Below the pieces are notes generated by a model. That model ran no database searches. It worked only from the letters and a program-made list of their open reading frames with translations, and had not been told where the DNA came from. Position numbers and translations under genes: made by a program. A stretch of 64,000 bases of DNA. Source: Dichetophora obliterata (lineage: Eukaryota; Arthropoda; Insecta; Diptera; Sciomyzidae). The DNA is taken from NCBI GenBank assembly GCA_963920525.1, contig OY986438.1, positions 181,905,888 through 181,969,887 of the forward strand, written 5' to 3'. Positions 43,387 to 56,109 of this stretch are shown here, in pieces (position 1 is the stretch's first letter; every line of letters starts with the position of its first letter).

Positions 43387-45840
43387 TATAATTTAATTTA
43401 ATTTAATTTATTTTATTGAGTCTTATTTTTTTCACCTAATTTACAATGCTATTTTTTCAATAGATAACTTAGAACTATATGTATTATTCTAAAATAATTA
43501 CAAGTTTTCGCTTCAAGCTTGTTGAGTAATACAATAAGTATTTTTTGTTATTTAATAAACTGTGTTTGCTCCCGGCACATTTGATATCAGAGAAGATAGT
43601 TTTCTACAATAAAGTTTACTTAAAAGCTAGACTTAAATCTAAACTTACAGACTAAACAAACATAAAAAAAAATAAAAAACAAAAATATTATCCTCTGTGT
43701 GTACCGGGTGTAATATTTTTATAAAAATCAGGCAATAAAGGAGACAAGGCATTTATTTCAGCGTTAATATTTTCATTTAGAATTCCAATCGGAGATAAAT
43801 ATCGAGTGTTTGACCAGCTAAAATCTTTTTGGTAAAAGAAAACATCAGAAATGAAACTATTTTCATGGAACTCTAATTTATTAACAAATTTTTTAATAAG
43901 TTTAAAGAGTAAATGCACAGAGGATATTAGCTTTTTTATAGATAAAATTATTTGAAAATCGTTTAGTGGGAGATTCATAGTTACGATCTACGCATAATCT
44001 TAAAATATTTCTTTCTAAAATTTCTAATTTTTTTGCAACAGTTGGAGATATTGTGAACCAAATTGGAAAGGCATAAATAATAGCTGGTCTTATACTTACT
44101 TTGTAGATTAACATTTTTGAATTTTGATTTAAATATTTGTTATGAAAAAGTTTGGCAAACATACCTTTTAATTTATTAGCTTTATTTAAGATTATGCGTG
44201 CATGTTCGTTAAATTTTACTAGCTTATTGAATGTCACTCCTAAGTATTTTATGCTATCTTTGAAGGGGATTTCAGTTCCATCTAAAAAAAGAGCCAGGTT
44301 TTTGCTCTCAGGAACAACAGATCTCCTACATCTTCCAGAAGCATTCCTTAAACAAATTGCTTGAGATTTAGACACGTTTATTTTAATGCCCCAATCTTTG
44401 TAATAATTATTTATCACTGAGAGGTGATTTGAGATAAGGCTTAAAGCTGTAGTTGGCGACTCATCATGGGCATATACTAGAGAGTCATCAGCGTATAATA
44501 TACTTTTGGACTCATTAAAAATGTGTGGAAAATCATATATTAAAATGTTGTATAGATGGGGTGCCAAAATTGAACCTTGTGGTACGCCGCTTTGAACTGA
44601 ACCGAAATTGGAGCATGTTTGATTAATTTCAACAAAAAATTTTCTACTGCTAAGGAAGCTTTTAAAAATTTTAATAAAAAAGGGATCAAAACCAATATTA
44701 ATGAGTTTATAAACTAATCCATTGTGATAAGCTTTATCGAATGCTTTTTCAATATCTAGAGAAACGGCGACCGTACATTTTTTAATTCGAAGGTTATTGA
44801 TGACATCATTTTAGAATTTAAGTAAAGCATGAGAAGTAGAGTGGCCAGGCTTAAAACCAAATTGGTAACGTGGAATATAATTGGTATTCAAACTAGTATC
44901 CATTTTTGATCGAATGACTCGTTCGTATAGTTTTCCTAAGTTGGACAATAAAGAAATCGGTCTAAAGTTACTGAGAATATAACTTCCAGTTTTCTTTTGA
45001 ATTGAAATAATTTTAGAAATTTTCCAATTATTTGGAAAGTAACCATTATTGGTGCAGTTATTAAATATAATAGCTAAAAATTTAAATGCTGAAATAGGAA
45101 ATTTCTTAATATTGAAATTCGAAATTGAGTCAGGACCTGCAGATTTCTTTGAATTTAGACTTTTGGCAAGGATAGCCAATTCATTAGGGGATGTGAAATG
45201 CTCACCGTCTGAATTTTGTAACGAAGAAAAATTTTCCGAAAATGTATTTATTGAATGGGGTAATGACGACAAAGTGTTATTTATTGAAGATTCGATGTTA
45301 ACATTGTCAGACCTTATTGGGATATTTTCTTTATATATTTCAGTGAAATGTTCTCGGAAGGCTTCTACTTTATAATTATCTTCAACGATTATATTGTCGT
45401 TAACTGAAATTTTTGAACACGATTTAGATTTATTGTAACCAATCATTTTGTAAATTTGTTTGTATGCCGTAGGACCCGGTTTAATTTTACTTACTCGCTT
45501 ATTAAACTCTTCAGCTTGATAAATTTTGACTTGGTCTTTGATAATTTAATTTAAAAGTTGAATTTGAGTAGAAAGTAATTGGTATTCTGCACTGCTTCTA
45601 TTAAAATTTCTATGAAAAATACGTTTTAATTTTCTTTGCCACGAATATTTCTTTCTAAAAAGACTTTTAATATTTTCAGGGACTAAATATATATATAAAA
45701 GTTCATATAAAAGTGTTATTCTTTGCATGAAATTAGTCGAAAGTGCTCCAAAATAAATTATATTGTTTCCATTTTCTCCTACGGTTTTAATGATTTGTCG
45801 TGAGCTTTCGTTTTGTGACATTTTAAGAATATTATTAAAT
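43387..45840 (-). mobile_element. 5'-truncated Jockey-like LINE
   Basis: Includes the reverse transcriptase pseudogene (43688-45821), a roughly 280-bp 3' untranslated region and a terminal (TTTAA)n run at about 43388-43415, as LINE tails often have. The ORF1 and endonuclease regions are missing. It is the youngest-looking LINE in the window. Confidence 0.7.
43688..45821 (-). pseudogene. Jockey-clade LINE reverse transcriptase with three lesions
   Basis: One minus-strand frame runs from about 45821 to 43902 with only two stops, TAA at 45546-45548 and TAA at 44811-44813. Near 43930 a frameshift moves the last 80 or so codons to another frame that ends at 43688. Motifs in order: KSAGPDSIS, FRPISLLSNLGKLYERVI, YQFGFKPGHSTSHALL, SLDIEKAFD (first metal-binding Asp), SGVPQGSILAPHLYN, SILYADDSLVYAHD (catalytic YADD), then IKYLGVTFNKL and the thumb region. 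This is typical of Jockey-type RTs. The polymerase active site is intact in sequence, but the upstream endonuclease is absent. The first 30 codons before LLYELLYIY may not belong to the element. Confidence 0.85.
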
Positions 45841-46628
45841 GTTTATTATTAAATGAAGGAACTGAGATGGAATGGGTGATTACTCAAGAAAAAATATTGA
45901 AGTAAAAAAAAGGGTGGTAGGTGCTTGTATTTTTATTGCAAATACTTTCTATTTCATTTTTATACAAAGCTTTAAGTTTACATTTCGTATGTTGTTGTTG
46001 CAGAGGCTGCCGGTGAGGACGAATCAAACAAAGTTGGATCTGATGGTAAAAGGAACACAATAGTTATCGAAATAAAGTTTAAGAGAAAGTTATTTAGAGA
46101 ATTGGGAAAAGAATATGTTGTCTCAAATGGTAAAACAACATAAGCCAAGTTGCAAAAATACCTGTTCGCAAAATTGTTTTTTTGGGTTTAAACAAGATTA
46201 AAGGCAAAAAAAAACACTAAAATTACTGGTTTCTGAGTAGCATACTAAAAAAGAAATTTCTTTTGCGATGTATTGAAAACATAGGATAAGGGAACAGAGA
46301 CTGTGGCACGTAAAAGTAGAAGGCAATATACGAGATTATATTTTTTACCACTTGAAGGTGTAATGGAGCAAGTTTGCAAGGTTTTCCTAATGAACACGTT
46401 GAATGTGGGCTTTAAAATACTTCGTCACGCAGAAGAAATTTCATCTGCACATCTAGTTACTTCTTTGAAAGATAAGAGAGGTTATAGTTTTCCTGCCAAC
46501 AGAACACCACCTCATACCTTTGAGAAAGTTTATAGAAAACCTTCCTGCAGTGACTTTACGCTGTTGTTGGAACATTTCCACCAAAGAGTACTTGCCAGAA
46601 AGTAAGTTGAGACTTATGCCAATGTTTA

Positions 46629-46928
46629 GCCACCGTATGGCGGCAGCCCATGCAAGGAAGCTAAGCATCACCACGGATTACAACTGAGGGAAGTGCAAGG
46701 AATCAGGCATGGTAGAGACCCTGGAGGACCTATTATGCACATGCCTCGCCTAACTTAGATCGAGACTCAAATACCTAGGCTCATCGACGATCCTGTCACT
46801 AAAAGATGTAGCCGAGGTATCCCTGGAATCCCTTCTAAGGTTTGCGAACTCATAACCGGCACTACTAACAACCAGAAAAAGCCTATGGGAGCCTTCATCA
46901 GGAAGCATCCGGTTAACCTACATCTAAG
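46629..46928 (+). mobile_element. 5'-truncated LINE 3' end with 16-bp duplication
   Basis: Flanked by CTTATGCCAATGTTTA on both sides (46613-46628 and 46929-46944). The interior encodes the C-terminal zinc-knuckle of a non-LTR retrotransposon with an RNase H-type tail: CKESGMVETLEDLLCTCLA, then a stop, SRLKYLGSS and SLKDVAEVSLESLLRFANS. No poly-A tail is visible. Removing it and one duplication rejoins the host pseudogene frame (LRLMPMF). Confidence 0.7.
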
Positions 46929-47330
46929 CTTATGCCAATGTTTACCGGTTGTTTGTCGCGCACTACAAACATAGTTAACTACAAAAAGTTTCCAAATCCA
47001 AATTTAAAAAAAATTCTTTAAATGAAGTAAAACATAGGTATTCACAATCCCAAAAAGAATTAATGTGTAATGTAAATAACCTATGGGGCTATAGAAGATC
47101 CTAGCCCTTACCAAAAACCTGGCTCACAATGAACACAAACAAGAAGAGACGGATATTGCAAAACGGTATGCAGAAGACCAAGCAGGAAGCAAACAAGGAA
47201 AATATTTTATTACCACATCGTTCGATTGAGAAAAGGTACTGAATAGTCCTCCTGTACGCAAAATACGCAATGTGAATTATAACATTGAATTGTGCGAAAA
47301 CATACTGATATGTGAGGAGTGAGACTGATG

Positions 47331-48456
47331 CACGCGGAGAAAAAACATAGTTGCAACAACTATGTTTTATGAGGATTTTAGTATGATTCGGATTGTGATT
47401 GTTGCTAACATGTTCTTAAACATATTATATTTTCTTTGATCATGATAAAATGATTACAACAACCATATTTAGAAAAGGAACATTTTTGTAGAAACCAAAA
47501 TATTATTGAAACAATCATTATTCTCTTATTGGGTCAAAAATAGAATGATTGCAACTACTATATTATGAACTTATTTTTAGGATCCAGAATATAATTGAAT
47601 ATTATTTTTTTTCATGCACTCCAATTTCCACAGCTATTAATTAAGATGTCTCCAAAGTTTTGCCATTGACTAGGCTGAACAGAAATATTAATTCAATTGA
47701 AAAATCTTTTTGATAAAATTTTCTGTCCGAGCTGGGGTTTGAACCGCGGCTTTTTCGCTTACGAGCCACGCACACTACCAGTAGGCCACAGCCGCTACTA
47801 CCGCTCGCCTGACTAATGCCATTCATAAACATGGTACATTAAGTTCATTGTCACAAAAATAGCAATATTAGTGATAAACAAAATATGGTCAGAATTGCGA
47901 AATATGTTTATGGTAAAAATAAACATGTTTGCTACAATTAAAGTCAAAAATGTCACTTTTCTGCGTGCTGTTTTTAGGATCAGGCGATTTAAAACAAAAC
48001 ACAACAATTGAACAGTTGACAAACAAAACATCACATAGCCAGGAATCGATAAAACTTATTGTGACTGAATGAAGTGAAAGTTTTTCCTGCAAACTTCTCA
48101 GACACAATAAATTCTTTCGATTTTTGGTTATGTTCTGCTTCGTTTGCCAACAAGCAAAGGATAGTTCAGACAAACATTCAAAATTCTAATATGTTTGTCT
48201 CTATAATAATATTCACATTTATCATGGTTGACAGAACTACAACATTTTTGTTGCAACTAATAGTTGAGGCAATCATAGTATGTTGACGATTTCAACTATG
48301 TTATGATTTCAACTATAATGTTTTTTTTGGTACCACCATTAGTAAATAATGACTTTATTAAGGCAAACATTTGTGTTTGCAGAAATAATACAATAATTTT
48401 AGTAAAAAAATTATTATTGCAGTAATCATGTCTCAACCATGTCTTTTCTCTGCGTG
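47331..48456. mobile_element. MITE with CACGC ends and a 2-bp TG duplication
   Basis: The left end CACGCGGAGAAAAAACATAG is inverted at the right (complement CACGCAGAGAAAAGACATGG). TG flanks it on both sides. Deleting the element and one TG joins GAGACTGAT to GGGAACCGAGG and gives the in-frame ETDGNRGSCEIS of the host pseudogene. The interior has many variants of CAACTATGTT and GTTGCAAC, including the palindromic CATAGTTGCAACAACTATG at its left end, and a tRNA-like segment. No transposase. Superfamily not assigned. Confidence 0.7.
47715..47830 (-). other. tRNA-like segment with perfect A and B boxes inside the MITE
   Basis: On the minus strand an A box TGGCCTACTGG (47778-47788) and B box GGTTCAAACCC (47735-47745) are 32 nt apart, a normal tRNA spacing. 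Both fit the consensus. A full cloverleaf is not evident: the anticodon stem pairs poorly. It may be a tRNA pseudogene or SINE head that now gives the MITE a polymerase III promoter. Confidence 0.55.
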
Positions 48457-49170
48457 TGGGAACCGAGGAAGCTGTGAAATTAGTATGATCATGTGGAAAC
48501 ACTTGCTGCTGTTGGACAATAGGGGCACACAAGAACTCGCTCTGTATTGCGAAAATTGTGCAGGGCAACAAAAAAATACACCTATGCTTGTTCTTCTTAC
48601 AATGTTCGTTAAGCAATCTTAAACTTGAAAAAAAACTTTTCGCTTAATTTTTTGCTTGTTAGACACTGCATGATGACTGTTGACTCAGAGCATGGAATAA
48701 TAGAAGAAGTGGTAAGGAAAAAACCGTGTAAGCTCTGACTGAGTAACCAACGCCCGAATTAATCCATTAAATTATGAGATAATAATTGTAAAACGAAATG
48801 AGCTTATAGACGAAACTTTTTCTATTAAGTTTAAAATGAAGTCTGGGGAAAGTGATATACTAAAAGTGGCATCAGTACAACACGGATATTGGTCCAAAAT
48901 GACTGTTTTTCGGGATGAAACAGTTGTTGTATTTCGAAAAGCTTCATATGAAATCCAAATGTCTTATTTTGTTCGGAAAACAACACCTAAGCGAAAAGAT
49001 ATAATAAATAAAGAAAAAAAAGGAATGAATAAAAAGAAACAAGCTAATTCTACTGGGACTTAGCTGAGGCTCCTATTTTGTATATCCAAGATTTGCCTCT
49101 GCTAAAACAAAAATGCTTCGATTTATTGAATGTCTGCTACAGAGGTGCAATTCCAAAACTGCACCATGCA

Positions 49171-50095
49171 TTTAGCTCAACCTAGTTCAAAATCAGTATT
49201 ATCGATAATATCAATTAATATTATTAATAACAATAAGTATTTTATAAGCAAAGAAGTAAAAAAGAGCGCAACAAACAAATTTCTGCAGATTCAATGCAGT
49301 CGCTTTTTCGAACCTTTGCTTTTTGCAAAGTAGTATAAAAGAATTGTAGAAAAGAATTGTATGTCTGTATAAGCTTAGCAAAATGGATAGTACTGCAAAA
49401 ACCACAGAAGAATACAGAAGAGTTGATGTAGCTATCAACGAAAAAGTCCATCTAGTTTGCTTGGTAGTTTGTTCTGCAAAGAACTTGTTGTTGTTGCAAC
49501 CTGTTGCTTCATTAAGATATTTGGCAAAAAGCTCAAATATAATTCTAAAATATATAATTTTAAAAATAATAATAAGCAACTATATTTATAAAATAAATGA
49601 AAACACTTTTATTCAAAATGACCTTAAAACTGCAGAAAATAACCTAAAAACTGAAAAAAATTACCTAAAAAACGCAAACAATTACATAAAAAGTAGAGCT
49701 TTAAACATTAAACATTACTAAACTTAAAATTTTTTATATTGTTTTTACACATAGCGTTACAGTATATTTCAAAATACTTTTTTAAATTTTTAAAATTGAA
49801 AGAACGTCGATTGTCTGGGAAAAGTTTTAATAAAAAGAAAAACCTCTTTCTACGTCTGCATATTGAAAAGACTATATGTCAACGTATTATATCCCCCTAA
49901 TATTTCAGCAATAGAGTATAATAATAGAGTTAATACAAACTAGCATATATTGAGTTTTTATTTAACACTTGTTTCATCTTTCTACATGCCCTTCCGTCAG
50001 TTTCACCACGCGCATAGCTTATTTTTCTTCGAGGTCTACAAACAAAGCTATTCCTTTTTCGAGAGGTATTGTTTTTGATTGAAGGAATTCTATTG
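49171..50095. other. Non-coding stretch
   Basis: Opposed 112- and 122-codon frames at 49211-49721 overlap each other and match nothing I know. Around 49615-49690 a loosely repeated AAAATGACCTAAAAACTG-like motif occurs; similar motifs recur at 50705-50815. Confidence 0.4.
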
Positions 50096-50099
50096 TTAA

Positions 50100-50627
50100 C
50101 CCTCTAAGACTACTTTTTAAAATAATGGGAGAAAATAAGTCGCATATTTTTTTCTAAGGTAAATTATAGCTCCTGAATTAAAAAATAAACTCAGAAATGG
50201 TGTAGATGCTTTCGTTTACCTGTAAGGTGAGAAAATGTGAATAAGTGTCTCAAGGCATTCTTGGAGCTTTGAATGGAAAAAAGTCTGTTGCGAATTCGGT
50301 TGTCTTACAGAGTATAATTTGTAGAGTATAAACATACCTTTGACGAAAAAAATTATGGGTTTGATTAATTTGTTCAATTTCTTTTTTATTATCACAGCAA
50401 AACACAATGTGCACCAGTCAGAATTTTATGCACAAAAAACATATGGCTCTTGCAAATCACAATAAAAGTATCATTACAACTTCTGAGAGCTTTTGGATCT
50501 TTTGCATTTAGATTGGTGTGTTTTTGGGAACAGCCAAAAAATATTAACATAATATTCAAGCTTTTACTTTTGTTGTTATTGCGAATAATATGATAAGTGC
50601 CTTGAGACACTCATACGTGTTAGAGGG
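50100..50627. mobile_element. piggyBac-like MITE, 528 bp
   Basis: The ends are CCCTCTAAGAC at 50100 and the complement of CCCTCTAACAC at the right, with TTAA on both sides (50096-50099 and 50628-50631). A subterminal block GTGTCTCAAGGCA is also inverted (about 50247 and 50598). TTAA duplication plus CCC ends indicates piggyBac. Minus-strand frames inside are short and unrecognised. Confidence 0.75.
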
Positions 50628-50631
50628 TTAA

Positions 50632-53600
50632 AGGAATATGTTCAAAAATTTGAATTTTTAACTAATTATAGTACAAAAAAAAGGAATTTATTTTAAATTA
50701 CACAATTTAAAAATGACATAAAAACCCGCAAAATGCTCTAAAATTTAAAAATGTCTAAAAATGACAATAAAATAACTTCAAAATCGCAAAAAATGACGAA
50801 AAAAAATAACCTAAAAACTTTTCATATTTGGAGTTTAAGAAAAAATAAATGGACGTTCTAAATAACCAGGAAATATTTCAGAAGCAGCAGAAAAATTACT
50901 ATTATTCCTTTTATTTCAATTATAAATAAATATTTGAATAAATTAAATAATAAATTTTGATGAAATAATTAATTTTGTTAATCGCCTAGTTAAAATTATT
51001 ATTTGGAAGAAATTCAAGTTTGGCCCTGAAAAACAGTAGGTACTTTGACTATACAGATTAAAGTTTAAAAAGGCCCAATCTACCACATAGGATCTTTTTG
51101 ATCACAGAATCTGTAAATCTGTGTGAAGCCAAAAGGGCCAATGTTCTTATATTTTCTCAATCAGAATTATAAAAACTTCGTCCAGATTTTTTCAAATTAA
51201 TTAGTTTAAGCTGTAGTATTTTATCCAGGTTGTTTATCAAAGTATTGGAAAGAAAATGTTGTTTGCAAACTTTCTACATGATTGAAACACCTAAATCTGA
51301 AAGATTATCTTAAGAAAAGCAGATTGACTCTTTTGGTGGAACACCATCGATATACTTGATGAAAAAGCTCAGTGGTATTTTATTTACCGCAGCAAAAAGT
51401 ATATAAGACGGATTAAAACAAAAAAAAATAATTCGAACATATTACAGCAAAAGTTGATAAAATATGATGTAAAAGTAACTAGAAAGATATTTATGATCAG
51501 CTTTTCGATTCTAAAACATATTTTTGCAAAATTTTTCGATTCTAGAGAACTCCTTCGCGACGTACTGTGCACAAAAGTAGTCTGATAAAATTGGTCATAG
51601 TTTAAACATTATAGCACGTTTTTTTTTTAATTTTACCACATAAAATTCTCCACAAAAAAATTATTTAAATGTTTTATTTATTGCTTTTTTTTTTTGGTTT
51701 GGTTTACAAAATAATACCTCATTTAAAAAACTTTTGTCTTTTCTTCTAATTTTTCTAGTTCCAAAAATTTTAAATTTTTTAACAATATACATTATTAACT
51801 ATCTTTATTTCTCAAACATCTGTACTTGCGAAAAGAGTTGATTTTTCTTTGATTATAATCATGTACAGAAAGTTCAATTTTCGCTGAAAGACCTGTAATT
51901 TTTTTATCAGTCTAATGTTTCATATATATATATAATACAACAATCAATATAACATACTAACAAAACGTTGAATTAAGCAAGCGATTGAAAAATTAAATAT
52001 AGTAAACTTAACATCATCATTTAAAGTGAAGTTCCTAAATAAGTGTCTTTAAGATATACTGTCACTGAGAAAGTGTTAAAAAAACTCATGATTTAGCAAT
52101 TTGTAGATGAGCAATGTTTTCAAATGTTACTCTTATCCCTGCACACTGAAATCCGTATCAGTTCTGATTGCGTTAAGCAAATCCAATTAAAACAGCCACA
52201 TAACCGACTTTTATTACCCTATCCAGTCGTTAGAGCTTCCCAGAATCCCATACAGAGTGTAAAGGCGCAGTTCAACTCCCACCATAAAATATTCTGAACA
52301 ACAAAACGTTGCAACAATTAAGCCACAGGTAGCAATATAAAAATAATAAATAAATTTATGGCATGTATGTATGTTCATTCACGTTATCCCGTAGAAGGAA
52401 AAGCAGCAGCAGGTCCGAAAAATCACCCCACTTTTTCGCTATAGCGCATTTATGAGCGTATACGTGAAAGTCCAAAAAATTAATTAATGAATTAATTTCA
52501 TTATTTTACCGCATTGAATAGACAGTTTGTGGCCGAAAGCACAATGACGATATCCCTAGTTGTTGGCTGGCTCATTAAAATTTGAATATTATAAGAGTTG
52601 TAAGCAACTCATGTTGGTGGGCCAAGGCGGCAGCAGAGCTCAGCAGGAATCGCATTTGTTGCCGTTGAGCTATTTTATAGCATTTTTATCTAATTAGATT
52701 TTAAATGAAAATGAACACAAATACAAATATTTAATGTCAGTTGAAATTAAATTAAAAAGGGTGCATAAATTAGTATTTAATTTTGTAAGTGGATAATAAC
52801 AATGTTTTGTTTTGTGCTTTTAAATATGATTGTTTTATTCTGTTTCTAATAATTTTTCTTAATACACTGAACATGACATTCTTCACTACCTCGCCCATTA
52901 TTATATCGATGGGTGACTCTTCAATCTTCAGTGTAGTCAGCCATATTATAAAAAATTGCTTATCTTAACGCTATCATCGCACTTCATAGCGTAACGTGAT
53001 CAATGTTCAATGAGATCACATAATTTTTGTCTTGTTCATATGTTTGTATGTGTGACCTCTTGCTTTATGGCAGTATGGATGGAACAAGTGGCATGATCAT
53101 CGATTGCATCTAAAAATATTTGAGCAAAAAAAAGTGCAGCGATCGTTAGACTAAGAAAGAAATAGCTAGATCAGAGACAAAATCGCGCAATATAACCGTT
53201 TTTATATAAGAAACTTTTGTGCTTATAGCTTATGGCACAGGTGCAAAGCAAGTTGCTGTTGTTGCCCCCGATAATACGCTGCACAACGATCGTTAGATCA
53301 TTTCAAAGATTAAATTCCGATCACATAATATGGGAGTGAGTTGCTCCCAGTGGATTAATAAGTTTATTTTTGTATTAAAAAAGATCAAGTGGAGATGATT
53401 CGCGTTTGAATAAGATTTGTGGCCTGTTCCTTCTTGTCATAGTTGTTCTTGTGATCTTTTGAGACAAATTCTTGTGATATCGATACTGATCGATTGATAT
53501 TGATTTGGAGTTAAGCCCTTTTTTGGGTTCCCTTTTTGGTTTATATTGCATATGAGGCATGAAATGAGTCAGAAATATGTGCTTTAAGTTGACTTTACCA

Positions 53601-54189
53601 TTTTGGGCTTATTACGAAAAACAAAATATATGCTATGTTGTGTCCAATGTGAACTTAAGTGTGTTATGTTGGGATAAAATCATTCGAATGTAAAAACAAA
53701 TTTATATTATTTTTTAATAAATCTGGAAGCTGTGAAGTCATCTGCTCGAGTTGTGCTCTGAGAAATTTTTTCACACCACATTGTAGCACAACTCGGGCAC
53801 AACCTTCGACTCATAAAAACCACAGTCATGCCTGTTTTTTCGCATCTTTTTTTAGCGAGTTTTTTTATCGATTTTTCATTTGAAACAAATTTAATAATTC
53901 ATTTTTATATACAAAAATATATATGACGATTTCTGTAAATAAAAATTTAAAGTTATGGGAGCATATAATTGCTTTATTTCCTGAAAATATCTCACAAGTA
54001 TAAACTTATTTGCAGCAATTATTTTTTTTATTAAATAAACTTACATACTCATATATTAAAGGCATATATAATAAATTATGTGCAATATTTTAAAATTAAT
54101 AATAAGGAAATAATTAAAACAAATAATTAATAAAAAATTCTTAACAATTTATAATAGATTATAAATAATTAATAATACATAATTAATAA
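50632..54189. other. Long non-coding stretch
   Basis: About 3.5 kb with no recognised gene. It becomes more AT-rich towards 54 kb and ends in irregular TAATTA-rich sequence that grades into the heptamer array. A short hairpin (CGAGTTGTGCT / AGCACAACTCG) lies at 53746-53795. A weak tRNA-like segment lies near 52215-52285. Confidence 0.45.
52215..52285 (+). other. Weak tRNA-like segment
   Basis: TATCCAGTCGTTAGAGC resembles the D-arm/A box of a tRNA, and about 42 nt later CAGTTCAACTCCC resembles a B box. Stems are poor. Possibly an old SINE. Confidence 0.25.
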
Positions 54190-56109
54190 CTAATAGTTAA
54201 TAATTACTAATTATTAATTATTAATTATTAATTATTAATTATTAATTATTAATTATTAATTATTAATTATTAATTATTAATTATTAATTATTAATTATTA
54301 ATTATTAATTATTAATTATTAATTATTAATTATTAATTATTAATTATTAATTATTAATTATTAATTATTAATTATTAATTATTAATTATTAATTATTAAT
54401 TATTAATTATTAATTATTAATTATTAATTATTAATTATTAATTATTAATTATTAATTATTAATTATTAATTATTAATTATTAATTATTAATTATTAATTA
54501 TTAATTATTAATTATTAATTATTAATTATTAATTATTAATTATTAATTATTAATTATTAATTATTAATTATTAATTATTAATTATTAATTATTAATTATT
54601 AATTATTAATTATTAATTATTAATTATTAATTATTAAATATTAATTATTAATTATTAATTATTTATTATTAATTATTAATTATTAATTATTAATTATTAA
54701 TTATTAATTATTAATTATTAATTATTAATTATTAATTATTAATTATTAATTATTAATTATTAATTATTAATTATTAATTATTAATTATTAATTATTAATT
54801 ATTAATTATTAATTATTAATTATTAATTATTAATTATTAATTATTAATTATTAATTATTAATTATTAATTATTAATTATTAATTATTAATTATTAATTAT
54901 TAATTATTAATTATTAATTATTAATTATTAATTATTAATTATTAATTATTAATTATTAATTATTAATTATTAATTATTAATTATTAATTATTAATTATTA
55001 ATTATTAATTATTAATTATTAATTATTAATTATTAATTATTAATTATTAATTATTAATTATTAATTATTAATTATTAATTATTAATTATTAATTATTAAT
55101 TATTAATTATTAATTATTAATTATTAATTATTAATTATTAATTATTAATTATTAATTATTAATTATTAATTATTAATTATTAATTATTAATTATTAATTA
55201 TTAATTATTAATTATTAATTATTAATTATTAATTATTAATTATTAATTATTAATTATTAATTATTAATTATTAATTATTAATTATTAATTATTAATTATT
55301 AATTATTAATTATTAATTATTAATTATTAATTATTAATTATTAATTATTAATTATTAATTATTAATTATTAATTATTAATTATTAATTATTAATTATTAA
55401 TTATTAATTATTAATTATTAATTATTAATTATTAATTATTAATTCTTAATTATTAATTATTAATTATTAATTATTAATTATTAATTCTTAATTATTAATT
55501 ATTAATTATTAATTATTAATTATTAATTATTAATTATTAATTATTAATTATTAATTATTAATTATTAATTATTAATTATTAATTATTAATTATTAATTAT
55601 TAATTATTAATTATTAATTATTAATTATTAATTATTAATTATTAATTATTAATTATTAATTATTAATTATTAATTATTAATTATTAATTATTAATTATTA
55701 ATTATTAATTATTAATTATTAATTATTAATTATTAATTATTAATTATTAATTATTAATTATTAATTATTAATTATTAATTATTAATTATTAATTATTAAT
55801 TATTAATTATTAATTATTAATTATTAATTATTAATTATTAATTATTAATTATTAATTATTAATTATTAATTATGAATTATTAATTATTAATTATTAATTA
55901 TTAATTATTAATTATTAATTATTAATTATTAATTATTAATTATTAATTATTAATTATTAATTATTAATTATTAATTATTAATTATTAATTATTAATTATT
56001 AATTATTAATTATTAATTATTAATTATTAATTATTAATTATTAATTATTAATTATTAATTATTAATTATTAATTATTAATTATTAATTATTAATTAATAA
56101 TTATTAATT
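54190..56109. repeat. Heptanucleotide satellite (ATTAATT)n, about 1.9 kb
   Basis: The period is 7 (ATTAATT), about 270 copies, almost unbroken from about 54205. Interruptions are few: near 54636, 54661, 55444, 55487, 55873 and 56096. The left border is gradual, with imperfect TAATTA-rich sequence from about 54090. The right border is abrupt at the first monomer of the 571-bp satellite. Confidence 0.95.

Larger units (their letters stand above)
45990..49170 (+). pseudogene. Decayed DDE-transposase-like gene with two nested insertions
   Basis: Pieces of one protein lie in order on the plus strand. An intron-like TTGTTGTTGCAG precedes SNKVGSDGKRN and RELGKEYVVSNGK (46000-46140). Next come RRQYTRLYFLPLEGV, VCKVFLMNTLNVGFKILRHA and SLKDKRG (46320-46480), then YLPESKLRLMPMF (to 46628), NIGIHNPKK (47035), AKRYAEDQAGSKQG and TTSFD-EKVLNSPP (47155-47255), ETDGNRGSCEISMIMWKHL, ALYCENCAGQQKNTP (48540-48590), MTVDSEHGIIEEVV (48675), VSVQHGYW-like and FDLLNVCYRGAIPKLHHAF (49110-49170). 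This order matches a large insect protein family with an RNase H-like DDE core (D in 'YCENCAGQQKN', usually 'SDNCGGQNKN'), often left as 'uncharacterized'. It is full of stops and shifts. A LINE tail (46629-46928) and a MITE (47331-48456) interrupt it. Confidence 0.65.

Noticed and set aside
49211..49721. Opposed frames of 112 and 122 codons
   Set aside because: They overlap on both strands, are dominated by AT-rich codons (Ile, Leu, Phe, Asn, Lys) and lack any motif. They may belong to an unidentified repeat but are not supported as genes.
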